Shown: positions 32,391 to 41,470 of the stretch, in pieces
Position numbering within the stretch: the first letter of the stretch is position 1
How the letters are laid out: each line of letters starts with the position of its first letter
Assembly: GCA_036639955.1 (NCBI GenBank)
Contig: JAVWHP010000009.1
Location: 1-60,115, forward strand
DNA from: JAVWHP01 sp036639955
GTDB taxonomy: Bacteria > Bacillota_I > Bacilli_A > Erysipelotrichales > Erysipelotrichaceae
Direction of reading: 5' to 3'
Length of the DNA stretch: 60,115 nt
Notes under the pieces: generated by a model
What the model saw: only the letters and a program-made list of their open reading frames with translations
Told to the model about the DNA's origin: nothing
Databases searched by the model: none
Made by a program: the position numbers and the translations under genes

Positions 32391-33170
32391 CTATTTTAAT
32401 AAATCAATTCTTTTTATACCTAAAGAATCTAAGTATTCTATAGCTTCTAAATAATAAGTATCATCTTCTAAAAATTTATTATCATGAGCATCATAACCTA
32501 TAATAGCAGTACATCCTACTTGAGCAGCTATCTCCCAAAATTGAGGATTAGGATAACGATATCTTGAATTAGTCTTTACATCCAGTGCACGACCATTTAG
32601 ATTGTATTCTAATGGTATATTATACTTCTTAGCTGCTTCACATAGTCTTAAAGATACTTGAGTACAATCTATATCAAATACTGGATAACCACGCATATAT
32701 AGCTCTGGATGAGCTATATATGCAAATAGATTAGTCTTCATTGCTTTTATGGCCTCATCTACATACATATCTAACATTACTCGATCATTACAATCAGCCC
32801 CAAAATATATACCAGACTCATCAGTTTTATAAAAATGATTACCCAATATCAAATAATCTAATTCATATTCTTTAACTATATCCTTTAACCAAGGCATATA
32901 ACATTCAAAATACTCACATTCCATTCCTATTTTAATACTAATCTTATCTTTATACTTATCTCTTAAATTACGTATACTTTTTACATAATCATCTAATTCA
33001 TCTAATCTCATTCTCATTGTAGCTACATACCCACTAGTATATGGCCAAGGACAATGATCTGAAAACCCTATTTCATCAAACCCAGCTTTTATAGCACTTA
33101 TTACATAATCTTCATCTTTTCCTACTGCATGCATACATCTAGTAGTATGCATATGATAATTAGTTTTCAT
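32391..33170 (-). CDS. PHP-domain phosphoesterase, histidinol-phosphatase-like (second copy)
   Basis: 259 residues. PHP metal ligands: NYHMHTTRCMHA (His6, His8), GFSDHCPW (about 35-42), GMECEYFE (about 82-89), ILGNHFYK (about 107-114), IAHPELYM (about 150-157) and GYDAHDN (about 229-235). It resembles HisJ, but as with the PHP gene at 8171 no histidine pathway gene is present. It follows truA by three bases and so belongs to the ecf-truA transcript, a place normally left empty between truA and rplM. Confidence 0.78.
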   Translation of the reverse strand: MKTNYHMHTTRCMHAVGKDEDYVISAIKAGFDEIGFSDHCPWPYTSGYVATMRMRLDELDDYVKSIRNLRDKYKDKISIKIGMECEYFECYMPWLKDIVKEYELDYLILGNHFYKTDESGIYFGADCNDRVMLDMYVDEAIKAMKTNLFAYIAHPELYMRGYPVFDIDCTQVSLRLCEAAKKYNIPLEYNLNGRALDVKTNSRYRYPNPQFWEIAAQVGCTAIIGYDAHDNKFLEDDTYYLEAIEYLDSLGIKRIDLLK

Positions 33171-33173
33171 ATT

Positions 33174-33914
33174 TTACCTGCTTTCATAGTTAACTTTAAC
33201 TAAATATAATCCTTCTCCATCAGCTTTAAACTTACATAAATGTTTATTACTAACTACTAGCATTCTACTAACTTCTTCCAAATTTAGTTTATTTGTTCCT
33301 ACTTCTACTATTGTACCAACTAGATTTCTAACCATATATCTTAAAAATCCATTACCTTCAAATATAAAATGGTATACTCCATTTTCATATGTAACACTTA
33401 AGGTATAAATTGTTTTAATACAACTCTTTCTTTCATCTATTTGACTACTAGTAAATGTTTTAAAATCATGTTCCCCTATAAATAGTTTAGCACATTCTTT
33501 CATCTTTTCTAAATTTAATTTTCTATATTCTCTTCCTACATAATTTATAATAAAAGGATTATTATAATTAGTACTTAAATAGTAGTCATATCTTTTAGAT
33601 ACTACTGAAAACCTAGCATGAAAATCTTCTTTTACTAATTCTACTGATTGGATTCTAATGGCATTGTCAAGATTTGAATTTATAGCCATTATCCAATGGT
33701 CATTATTTATGTTTAATTCTGAATCAAAATGAAATACTTGTGCTATTGCATGTACTTTAGCATCTGTTCTTCCTGATCCTACTATTACTATCGGATGTTT
33801 ATGTATAATACTTAATGATTTTTCTATCTCTTCTTGTATAGATTTAACATTTGGTTGTTTTTGCCATCCATTATATTTACTTCCATCATAGCTTACTATA
33901 GCTTTATATCTCAT
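33174..33914 (-). CDS. truA: tRNA pseudouridine(38-40) synthase
   Basis: 246 residues. The catalytic Asp is in GSGRTDAKVHA (about 46-56), and RYDYYL, HDFKTFTS and GNGFLRYMVRNLVGT are TruA landmarks. It isomerises uridines 38-40 in the anticodon stem-loop of many tRNAs. Start overlaps the ecfT stop by four bases (ATGA). The ecfA1-ecfA2-ecfT-truA order is that of most Bacillota. Confidence 0.96.
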   Translation of the reverse strand: MRYKAIVSYDGSKYNGWQKQPNVKSIQEEIEKSLSIIHKHPIVIVGSGRTDAKVHAIAQVFHFDSELNINNDHWIMAINSNLDNAIRIQSVELVKEDFHARFSVVSKRYDYYLSTNYNNPFIINYVGREYRKLNLEKMKECAKLFIGEHDFKTFTSSQIDERKSCIKTIYTLSVTYENGVYHFIFEGNGFLRYMVRNLVGTIVEVGTNKLNLEEVSRMLVVSNKHLCKFKADGEGLYLVKVNYESR

Positions 33915-34714
33915 ATAACATATACCATTAGTATAATATTAGTACTTAATACTCCTATAGCTAGTAATATAATCATATAATCACTTAATTTCATTTTTAA
34001 TACTTTATATCTTGTTCTATATTCTCCTGGTATATATCCTCTTGCTTCCATTGCATCTGCTAAATCTGTTGCTTTTTGAAATGCAGATACAAACAATGGT
34101 ACTATTAAAGATATAATAGCTGTTAGTTTTTCTTTTATACTTCCTTCTTGTAGATCTACTCCTCTACTTGCTTGTGCTTTCATTATTCTTTGTGTTTCTT
34201 CAATTAATGTAGGAATAAATCTTAATGCTATTGATATCATCATTGCTATTTCAGATGCTGGTACTTTAATAACCTTTAAAGGACTTAATAGATCTTCTAT
34301 ACCTAGAGTTAAACTCATTGGTTTAGTAGTAGCTGTTAATATAGTAGTTATTACTATCATTAATGTTAATCTTATTACTATATATAGTGTTTGTGATATA
34401 GCATCACTATATACATTAAATGATAAAATACTAAATGCTATATCTCCTGTTCTTATCATAAACATATTTATTATACATAAGAATGCTAACATAAACATCA
34501 TAGGTTTCATGCTTTTCCATATAAAGTTTAAATTTAGTTTAGATAATATAGTTGCTAATAGTACTATTGCCGCTATAATTGCATAACCATAAAAACTAGC
34601 TGGTATAAATATAGCTATTAATAATATAATCATTGCTATTATTTTAGCTCTTGGATCTATTTTATGCATAAATGAATTTAAAGGTATATATCTTCCTAAT
34701 GCTATATTATTCAT
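33911..34714 (-). CDS. ecfT: ECF transporter transmembrane protein EcfT
   Basis: 267 residues with five to six membrane helices. The two coupling-helix motifs that grip the ATPases are present: QASRGVDL (about 175-182) and MEARGYIPG (about 213-221). N-terminal GRYIPLNSFMHKIDPRAKI is typical. EcfT links the shared ATPases EcfA1/EcfA2 to exchangeable vitamin-binding S components, none of which is in the window, so this is a group II energy module. Confidence 0.95.
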   Translation of the reverse strand: MNNIALGRYIPLNSFMHKIDPRAKIIAMIILLIAIFIPASFYGYAIIAAIVLLATILSKLNLNFIWKSMKPMMFMLAFLCIINMFMIRTGDIAFSILSFNVYSDAISQTLYIVIRLTLMIVITTILTATTKPMSLTLGIEDLLSPLKVIKVPASEIAMMISIALRFIPTLIEETQRIMKAQASRGVDLQEGSIKEKLTAIISLIVPLFVSAFQKATDLADAMEARGYIPGEYRTRYKVLKMKLSDYMIILLAIGVLSTNIILMVYVI

Positions 34715-35567
34715 GATTAGATACCTCTTCTTTTATAGCTTTAGCTAATTGTTCTATTGTTAATACATTATTGGGGATGTTAAAGTTCAATTTATTTAGG
34801 GTTTCTTTTATTTCTATAATTGGTGGGGGTGTAATGCTTAGTTTTTCTAATAGTTTAATGTCTTTAAAGAAGTCTTTTACATTACATTGTTTTATTACTT
34901 TACCTGAGTTTATTACTATTACTTCATCACAGTAGTTTAATACATGTTCCATGTCATGGCTTACTAGTAGTACTGTTTTATTTAGTTTCTTATTTAGGTT
35001 ATAGAAGATATTCATCATATCTTTACTTCCTTGTGGATCTAATCCTGCTGTTGGTTCATCTAGGACTAATATAGAAGGGTCCATAGCTAATATACCAGCA
35101 ATCGCTACTCTACGTTTTTGTCCTCCTGATAGGTCAAAAGGAGACCTATCAAGGTCTTCTTCACACATACCTACTAGTTTAATCATTTTACTTGCTATAG
35201 TATGTAGTTCTTCATTAGGAGTACCAAAGTTTTTAGGTCCAAAGCATATATCTTTTTCTACACTATCTTCAAATAACTGATATTCAGGAAACTGAAATAC
35301 TAAACCTACTTCTTTTCTTAATGCTTTTAAATCTTTATTCTTTACATTAGCTATAATCTTTCTATTAGCTACTTCTATACTTCCACTACTAGGTAATAAT
35401 AGAGCATTAAGATGTTGTACTAGGGTTGTCTTTCCACTTCCTGTTTCTCCTATTATAGCTGTTATCTTTCCTTCACTAATTTCTAAATCTATATCTTTTA
35501 AAGCTACATATGAAAAAGGAGTTCCTTCATTATATGTATATCCTACTTTTTCATATTTAATTGACAT
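34707..35567 (-). CDS. ecfA2: ECF transporter ATPase EcfA2
   Basis: 286 residues. Walker A GETGSGKTT (about 38-46), Q loop QFPEYQLFE, signature LSGGQKRR (about 142-149), Walker B ILVLDEP and switch His in SHDMEH. The C-terminal extension LSITPPPIIEI is characteristic of EcfA2. Start overlaps the ecfA1 end by 25 bases. Confidence 0.94.
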   Translation of the reverse strand: MSIKYEKVGYTYNEGTPFSYVALKDIDLEISEGKITAIIGETGSGKTTLVQHLNALLLPSSGSIEVANRKIIANVKNKDLKALRKEVGLVFQFPEYQLFEDSVEKDICFGPKNFGTPNEELHTIASKMIKLVGMCEEDLDRSPFDLSGGQKRRVAIAGILAMDPSILVLDEPTAGLDPQGSKDMMNIFYNLNKKLNKTVLLVSHDMEHVLNYCDEVIVINSGKVIKQCNVKDFFKDIKLLEKLSITPPPIIEIKETLNKLNFNIPNNVLTIEQLAKAIKEEVSNHE

Positions 35568-36370
35568 AATTCTTCCACCATCTTTTCTTTATTTATCTTT
35601 TCATTTACTTTTACTCCTATCTTATTTAACTCTTTTTGTAATTTAAAAGTAAATGGTATATCTAATTTTAACTCTATTAATTCTTTTTCTTTTATTAATA
35701 TATCTTTAGGTATTCCTTCCATTACTACTTTCCCTTTATCCATTACTATAGTATAGTCAGATATAGCTACTTGTTCTATATCATGTGTTATTGCTACTAT
35801 TGTAATGTTTTTATCTTTATGTATATTACTTATTAGATTATTAATCTCTTTTCTTCCTTGTGGATCTAACATACTTGTAGCTTCATCCATTATTATAATA
35901 TCTGGTTTCATTGCTAATACTCCAGCTATTGCTACTCTTTGTTTTTGTCCTCCTGATAATTTAGTTGGTTCACTTTCTAAGTAATCTTCCATGTGTACTT
36001 CTTTAGCATACTTATTTATAATGTTTTGCATTTCATCTGTTTGTATTTGATGATTTTCTAATCCAAATGCTATATCATCTGAAACTGTTGCTCCTATAAA
36101 TTGATTATCTGGATTTTGAAATACTATCCCTATCTTCTTTCTTATTTTATATACTGTTTCTTCATTTAATATTTGATCATTAATTTCTATTGTTCCACTT
36201 TTAGGTGCAAATAATCCTACTAATAGTTTAGCTATTGTAGATTTACCACTTCCATTATGTCCTATAATAGTTGTATAGGTTCCACTTTTAATGTTAAATG
36301 AAATATGATGTAATACATCATTTTCATTATCATAACTATAGCTAATATCTTTTGCTTTTATAATATCCAT
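35543..36370 (-). CDS. ecfA1: ECF transporter ATPase EcfA1
   Basis: 275 residues from ATG 36370; CGAGGTG lies six bases upstream and the longer TTG frame would cover it. Walker A GHNGSGKST (about 37-45), Q loop FQNPDNQFIGATV, signature LSGGQKQR, Walker B IIIMDEATSMLDP and THDIEQ. QNPDNQFI and the order A1-A2-T assign it to EcfA1. First gene of the ECF-truA-PHP unit. Confidence 0.94.
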   Translation of the reverse strand: MDIIKAKDISYSYDNENDVLHHISFNIKSGTYTTIIGHNGSGKSTIAKLLVGLFAPKSGTIEINDQILNEETVYKIRKKIGIVFQNPDNQFIGATVSDDIAFGLENHQIQTDEMQNIINKYAKEVHMEDYLESEPTKLSGGQKQRVAIAGVLAMKPDIIIMDEATSMLDPQGRKEINNLISNIHKDKNITIVAITHDIEQVAISDYTIVMDKGKVVMEGIPKDILIKEKELIELKLDIPFTFKLQKELNKIGVKVNEKINKEKMVEELCQLNMKK

Positions 36371-36446
36371 TTTTAACACCTCGATTGCTTTCAATTATAC
36401 ATCTTTTTATGTATCATAACAATTTATATTTCTTATATAGTTGTTA

Positions 36447-37772
36447 TTATAATTTATACTTATTCATTTTCTTTTTAAAGTCTATTGTTAATACTATAAA
36501 CATTAATAGCCAAGCTAATGGTTCTGCTAGTATTACTCCATTATAATTTAGGTATGGTACTAATATAAATACGGCTGCTACTTTTACTAAGCATTCTAAT
36601 ATACTAGATATAATTGGCACCATTTTTTCTCCCATTCCTTGTAGTACATTTCTTATAATAAATAGTGGTCCTAATGCATAGAATAATAATACACTGAATT
36701 TTAGATATTGACTTGCTATTGCTATTACTTCTGCATCATTATCTTTTAGAAATAATTTAATGAAGAAGTCTACATTTGTATAAGTAATTATAATAACTAC
36801 TGTTGTATATACAAAGCCGACTAGACTGGCTTTCTTTACTAGTTCATTAATTCTTGAATACTTCTTTGCTCCAAAGTTTTGTGATGCAAAGGTTGTCGCT
36901 GCCATTCCAATTGATGCTAATGGGTTCATTAACATTTCTATAATTTTTCGTGCTGCTGTATGTGCTCCAATATATAGTGGTCCTAATGCATTTACTGAGC
37001 TTTGTAATACTACTGTTCCTATTGAAACTATAGATGCCATTAATGACATTGATATTCCTAATGTAATTTGTTCTTTTGACATTTCTTTTTCAAACACAAA
37101 GTCTTTCTTATGTGGAACTATACTTTTAAATTTTTTAAATAGTACTATTGTTGCCAACACTACGGATACTGCTTGTGCTATTAGTGTTGCTATAGCTGCT
37201 CCATTTACGCCTAAACTTGTGTATTTAAGTAATATGTAATCTAATATAATATTTATAAATGCTGAAACTATAAGAAAGTATAGTGGCGTTTTACTGTCTC
37301 CTACTGATCTTAGTATACATCCTAAAACATTATATAGTACTGCTATAATTAGTCCTGAGCATATTATTCCTAAGTATGAACTAGACATTCCAATTAATTT
37401 TTCTGGAGTTTGTAGTAGTTCTAATAGTGGTACATTAATAAATAATGCTAATATGGTCATAGCAATTCCAATTGCTGTACTATATACGAAAGTATTGGCA
37501 ATAGCTTTTCTCATGTTATTATGGTCACCTGCGCCAAAATATTTAGCAATTGGAATTGATATACCATTAACTAATCCGATAGTTAAGCTTAGTATTAATC
37601 CATATAAGGGTGACGTTGCTCCCATTGCTTGAAGTGAGTCAATTCCTAAAATTTGTCCGACTATAATGGTATCAGTAACATTATAAAATTGTTGAAATAA
37701 TGATCCTATTACTAATGGCATTGCAAACATTAGTAATGTCTTTAAGACTGGTCCTTCACACATATTCTTCAT
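36447..37772 (-). CDS. MATE-family multidrug/metabolite exporter
   Basis: 441 residues from ATG 37772, behind TTGGAGGATAATATT. Twelve membrane helices. The N-terminal MPLVIGSLFQQFYNVTDTIIVGQ and the repeat in the second half (MNPLASIGMAATTFASQNFGA) are those of MATE exporters of the DinF/NorM type. It should expel cationic compounds with Na+ or H+. Substrate unknown. The ribosome site overlaps the end of the membrane papain-like gene, so they are co-transcribed. It is one of four genes between rplQ and ecfA1 that are unusual there. Confidence 0.88.
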   Translation of the reverse strand: MKNMCEGPVLKTLLMFAMPLVIGSLFQQFYNVTDTIIVGQILGIDSLQAMGATSPLYGLILSLTIGLVNGISIPIAKYFGAGDHNNMRKAIANTFVYSTAIGIAMTILALFINVPLLELLQTPEKLIGMSSSYLGIICSGLIIAVLYNVLGCILRSVGDSKTPLYFLIVSAFINIILDYILLKYTSLGVNGAAIATLIAQAVSVVLATIVLFKKFKSIVPHKKDFVFEKEMSKEQITLGISMSLMASIVSIGTVVLQSSVNALGPLYIGAHTAARKIIEMLMNPLASIGMAATTFASQNFGAKKYSRINELVKKASLVGFVYTTVVIIITYTNVDFFIKLFLKDNDAEVIAIASQYLKFSVLLFYALGPLFIIRNVLQGMGEKMVPIISSILECLVKVAAVFILVPYLNYNGVILAEPLAWLLMFIVLTIDFKKKMNKYKL

Positions 37773-37776
37773 AATA

Positions 37777-39084
37777 TTATCCTCCAATAAACTTCTGAGC
37801 ATCTTTCTTAGTAAATATTTTTTTTGAAACTATAAAGCTCTTATCGTTTAAGAATTTTTTATTTAAGAAATCATAGTAAGATCCTGGCGAAACTATTCCA
37901 CTAAAATCGAATAGATGTAATCCTACGCATTCAGTTAATTTAGATGTAAATGATACACAATTGCTGCTTAAAACGAAGAAGGTTTTGAATCTTCCTTCTT
38001 TAATTTTATAGAAATATGAATGTTCACAATTCTTAGTAACTCTGCTTATATAATTATCTCCATCACCATGTGGTTCCATATTTAGTCTTTTTCTTTCTTC
38101 ATCACTATAAAAGCGTTCTGTATTATCTAACATACTTATTATTGATTTATCTATTTCTTTCTTTTGTTCAGTATTTAAGTTTATTCCAAAGCTTATCAAT
38201 ATTTTATTTTCATTTGCTAAACAATTATGTAAATACTCATTTCTATCTGCTATAAGTACTACACCTTCTCCATAGGATCCATGTAGTTTAGCAGTATGTG
38301 GATCATAACAAGCATAAGATATCGCTTGTTCTTTATAAACTACATCCACATGGCCCATCATTGCTGGTCCATGTGGTGCAAGATGTACCAATATCTCTAA
38401 ATCAGTTTTAATCTCATCTTTCACTACTTTAAATGCTTCTCTTTTGCTTTCATCTTCATCAACTTTTAATATGAAATAGATTAATTGTAATGGTATCCAA
38501 CTAGATATTGAAGGTGGTAATGCTATCTGAATCTTGTTAGCTACTTCATCTGATGTTGGTGCTACATTTCTTAATAGTTGTAATAAGAAATTAATTCCAT
38601 AAACGATTAAGTATATACCTAATATTTTAGTTAATAGAAAACCATGTTCCTCTGGATTAGTTAATAGCATCATAGAAATGAATAAATCAAAAAACAAGAA
38701 TATTGAGCTGCTCAATTTCCCAGGTAATTTATCTTTGATTTTAGTATATAGTACTATAATCTTTACAATTGCGTGTAACCCTATCCATAGCCCCATTATT
38801 AAAAACAGTAGTTTATAAAATAGTTGCTCATTTGCTAAGCATAAAATCCCAAGGCCTAACCAAATAATTCCGTCAAATATTTTAGCTAATCGATTGTTCG
38901 TTATTTTTTTATTTATTATAATGTTAACAATTCCTAATATACTTATGATCAATAATCCTATTACAAATGTATAGTGTACCCACCTAATTGCTCGATCAGA
39001 ATTAAAGATGAAATTAAATCCAAATATCGTAAAGAAAATCCCACTCGTTATCATCGTTAAATACTCAAAATTCTTTTTAAACAT
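37777..39084 (-). CDS. membrane protein with HdeD-like helices and a permuted papain-like domain
   Basis: 435 residues. Residues 10-170 carry six membrane helices in the paired pattern of DUF308/HdeD proteins (MGLWIGLHAIVKI). After about 180 comes a soluble part with MMGHVDVVYKEQAISYACYD (His245), GEGVVLI and, 130 residues later, LSSNCVSFTSKL (Cys376). His before Cys, with G-H-V and N-C-x-x-F-x-x-x-L, is the order of permuted papain-like hydrolases (NlpC/P60-, LRAT- or DUF4105-like). It may be a membrane amidase or acyl hydrolase; which side it faces is uncertain. Neighbours: MATE exporter and the RraB-like protein. Confidence 0.6.
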   Translation of the reverse strand: MFKKNFEYLTMITSGIFFTIFGFNFIFNSDRAIRWVHYTFVIGLLIISILGIVNIIINKKITNNRLAKIFDGIIWLGLGILCLANEQLFYKLLFLIMGLWIGLHAIVKIIVLYTKIKDKLPGKLSSSIFLFFDLFISMMLLTNPEEHGFLLTKILGIYLIVYGINFLLQLLRNVAPTSDEVANKIQIALPPSISSWIPLQLIYFILKVDEDESKREAFKVVKDEIKTDLEILVHLAPHGPAMMGHVDVVYKEQAISYACYDPHTAKLHGSYGEGVVLIADRNEYLHNCLANENKILISFGINLNTEQKKEIDKSIISMLDNTERFYSDEERKRLNMEPHGDGDNYISRVTKNCEHSYFYKIKEGRFKTFFVLSSNCVSFTSKLTECVGLHLFDFSGIVSPGSYYDFLNKKFLNDKSFIVSKKIFTKKDAQKFIGG

Positions 39085-39120
39085 AGAACTTAATCACCTC
39101 TCATTGTTGTATTATATCAT

Positions 39121-39147
39121 AAAAAAAGGTTCCTATGGAACCTTTTT
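39121..39147 (-). terminator. terminator after the RraB-like gene
   Basis: AAAAAGGTTCC-ATA-GGAACCTTTTT followed by TTATG on the minus strand, starting in the stop codon of the upstream gene. Confidence 0.88.
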
Positions 39148-40330
39148 AAGCACTAACTTTACTCTTCCATCCTGTATATAATCCTGAATTAGCATATGCT
39201 TCATTTGCTAGGAATAATATAGCACGATTTATTTTTTCTGTTTCCAATGATGAAATGTGTAGTACGATTAAATCTAATGTACTTTCACCTTTTGTAATAA
39301 CGTATCCACGATTTATAACTTTGTTTTTAAATGACTCTAAATCTTGAGCACTATCAAATGTTACAAAATGTTGTATAGGTCTTTCATGACTATTAATATC
39401 ACCTTTATCAGTTAGATTTTTAATAGTTTCATTCTTCTTTTCTTCGATTTCATCCAATATGCTTTGTGTAAGTTCTGGAAATTTATCGCTCTCTATTAAA
39501 GTATTCTCTTTGGTTTCTTCAACCTCTGGTTCAACTTCATCATTTCCTTCACTTATAGGTTCCTCTGATGTTTCTTTGTCTTCAGTTTCAGATTCTGTAT
39601 CAGTTTCTTCGTCAGTTTCTTCTTCAGTTTCCGCTTCAGCTTCTTCAAGAGTTTCTTCTTCAGTTTCTGCTTCAGTTTCTTCTTCAACTTCTGCTTCTTC
39701 CTCAGTTTCAACTTCTAGTTTAGCGTCTTCTTCAGCTTGATTTGTTTCATCTTCTTCTTTTTCAATTTCAGTTTCAAAATCATCATCTTCTTCAGCTTCC
39801 ACTTCAGCTTCTACTTCAGGCTCAACTTCCGGTTCAACCTCAGGTTCAATAATTGGAGCTACTGGTGACATTACTGATGGATTCAATTCATTGAATTTAC
39901 TTCCAACAGCTTCTTTTATATTTTCATATGCATCCATAGCTTCTTCATTTAATTCATTTTCAGATTCGACATTTTCTGATGCGTCTTCCTCTTCGTTTTT
40001 TGTGAAAGCATCTTCAGCATCTTCTGTTGCTTTCACTCGATTAAAATTTACTGATTGGTCTTCCTCTTCATCGATATGATCAAAACTAGTAACTGCTGCC
40101 TGCTCTAAATCTTCTTTTACTTTTTCACTAACAACTTCATTAGCTTTTTCCATAATAGCGTCATTTAGATCTTCAGAATAATCTTCAGTAAGTTCATCAT
40201 CATTAATATCAGATTCTACTAATTCTTTTTCTAATTCAGCAACCTTTTCGTTTTCATCTTTTTTTAACTTGTAATATGCAAGAGCTGCAATACTTCCTAC
40301 TACAGCTAATGCGGGCAATATTTTTTTCAT
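39146..40330 (-). CDS. membrane-anchored acidic repeat protein with RraB-like C-terminal domain
   Basis: 394 residues from ATG 40330. An N-terminal membrane helix (about 3-19, AALAYYKLKK) is followed by some 280 residues of very acidic, Glu-rich low complexity (PEVEPEVEPEVEAEVEAE, and repeats of ETEEE). The last 80 residues are folded: HFVTFDSAQDLESFKNKVINRG, then TLDLIVLHIS, and end GLYTGWKSKV, the strand-helix-strand-helix layout and Y-x-G-W end of RraB, the RNase E regulator. As this phylum uses RNase Y/J, a role in RNA decay is only a guess. Closed by its own terminator. Confidence 0.6.
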   Translation of the reverse strand: MKKILPALAVVGSIAALAYYKLKKDENEKVAELEKELVESDINDDELTEDYSEDLNDAIMEKANEVVSEKVKEDLEQAAVTSFDHIDEEEDQSVNFNRVKATEDAEDAFTKNEEEDASENVESENELNEEAMDAYENIKEAVGSKFNELNPSVMSPVAPIIEPEVEPEVEPEVEAEVEAEEDDDFETEIEKEEDETNQAEEDAKLEVETEEEAEVEEETEAETEEETLEEAEAETEEETDEETDTESETEDKETSEEPISEGNDEVEPEVEETKENTLIESDKFPELTQSILDEIEEKKNETIKNLTDKGDINSHERPIQHFVTFDSAQDLESFKNKVINRGYVITKGESTLDLIVLHISSLETEKINRAILFLANEAYANSGLYTGWKSKVSA

Positions 40331-40404
40331 ATTGTTCACCACTTTCTTTTTTATATTGTATCACATTTATGAATCATTTTATATCATAATTGGATATTTT
40401 AATA

Positions 40405-40983
40405 TTATTTCTTCTTTGTTATTGCTATCCCATCCCCAATTGCTAGAAATTCAGTATTAAATTCCTGATTATTCTCCAAATAAGTAATATAAGTTTTTAT
40501 TTTTCTTACTAGTTGTCTTAAATTTCTACTTGTTATTGTTTCAGTATGTTCAACAAATCCGTGAAATGCTAAATTATCAGATATAATAACTCCACCTTCA
40601 CTTAATAGTCCACTATAACGTTCGAAGAACTTAATATACTGTGCTTTAGCTGCATCAATAAAAATTAAATCATAGCTTCCTTCAACTACAGAATTTAAAG
40701 CATCTTCATTAACGATTGTTATTTGTTTAGTAAGTTCCATATTAGCAATATTTTCTACAGCTAATGTATAGCGTTCTATATCTTTTTCAATAGTGTATAC
40801 ATGTATGTTTGGATCTAATGATGCCATCTGAATTGCTGAATACCCTATAGCGCTTCCTACTTCTAATATATTTTTAATATTATGTTCCTTAATATAAGTT
40901 AGCATATATTCTAAGCCTTCATCTAACATTACAGGAACATCATTAGCATTAGCATACTCTTTAATAGTTTTTATATCTTTCAT
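40405..40983 (-). CDS. class I SAM O-methyltransferase, TrmR/YrrM-like
   Basis: 192 residues from ATG 40983, with GAGAGGTAATTAT upstream. SAM-binding ILEVGSAIGYSAIQMA (about 40-55), the acidic strand YTIEKD and the metal-binding FIDAAKAQY and SDNLAFHG (about 135-142) match the O-methyltransferase_3 family. In Bacillus the YrrM/TrmR member methylates 5-hydroxyuridine in tRNA. The length is slightly short for catechol methyltransferases and normal for TrmR. It stands alone between the RraB-like gene and the ribosomal terminator. Confidence 0.8.
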   Translation of the reverse strand: MKDIKTIKEYANANDVPVMLDEGLEYMLTYIKEHNIKNILEVGSAIGYSAIQMASLDPNIHVYTIEKDIERYTLAVENIANMELTKQITIVNEDALNSVVEGSYDLIFIDAAKAQYIKFFERYSGLLSEGGVIISDNLAFHGFVEHTETITSRNLRQLVRKIKTYITYLENNQEFNTEFLAIGDGIAITKKK

Positions 40984-41042
40984 ATAATTACCTCTCACTT
41001 CTTATTAATTATAACGTTATTATTGTACCACGTTATAATTAA

Positions 41043-41075
41043 TAAAAATAGATGTCTTACCGAAGTAAGACATCT
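41043..41075 (-). terminator. terminator at the end of the ribosomal super-operon (after rplQ)
   Basis: AGATGTCTTAC-TTCG-GTAAGACATCT, an 11-base stem with TTCG loop, followed by ATTTTTATT on the minus strand. Confidence 0.9.
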
Positions 41076-41085
41076 AAATATAATT

Positions 41086-41448
41086 TTAAACTAATTCGAT
41101 AATTGCCATTGGAGCATTATCTCCACGACGATTAGTAGTTTTGATTACACGAGTATATCCACCTTTACGGTCAGCATACTTTGGTGCAATATCACTAAAT
41201 AATTTTTGTACAGCAGTTTGTCCTGTTGCTTCATCTACGATAATATCGCGGATGTATGAAGCAGCTTGACGGCGAGCGTGAAGATCTCCACGTTTACCTA
41301 AAGTAATTAATTCATCAACTACAGTACGTAATTCTTTAGCTTTCATTTCAGTTGTTGTAATACGGCCCTTAGAAATTACTTCCGTTGCCATGTTACGAAG
41401 TAATGCTTTTCTATGATCAGCAGTACGTCCTAATTTACGATTCCACAT
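41086..41448 (-). CDS. rplQ: 50S ribosomal protein L17 (bL17)
   Basis: 120 residues. RKLGRTADHRKALLRNM at the start and GDNAPMAIIELV at the end are L17. Last gene of the S10-spc-alpha run, directly before the terminator at 41043, and 22 bases after rpoA. Confidence 0.98.
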   Translation of the reverse strand: MWNRKLGRTADHRKALLRNMATEVISKGRITTTEMKAKELRTVVDELITLGKRGDLHARRQAASYIRDIIVDEATGQTAVQKLFSDIAPKYADRKGGYTRVIKTTNRRGDNAPMAIIELV

Positions 41449-41470
41449 TGGTTGTAAACCTCCTTATAAC

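Noticed and set aside
39459..39740. Serine-rich frame on the plus strand
   Set aside because: It is the antisense of the Glu-rich repeat (GAA/GAG read as TTC/CTC/TCT); no ribosome site.
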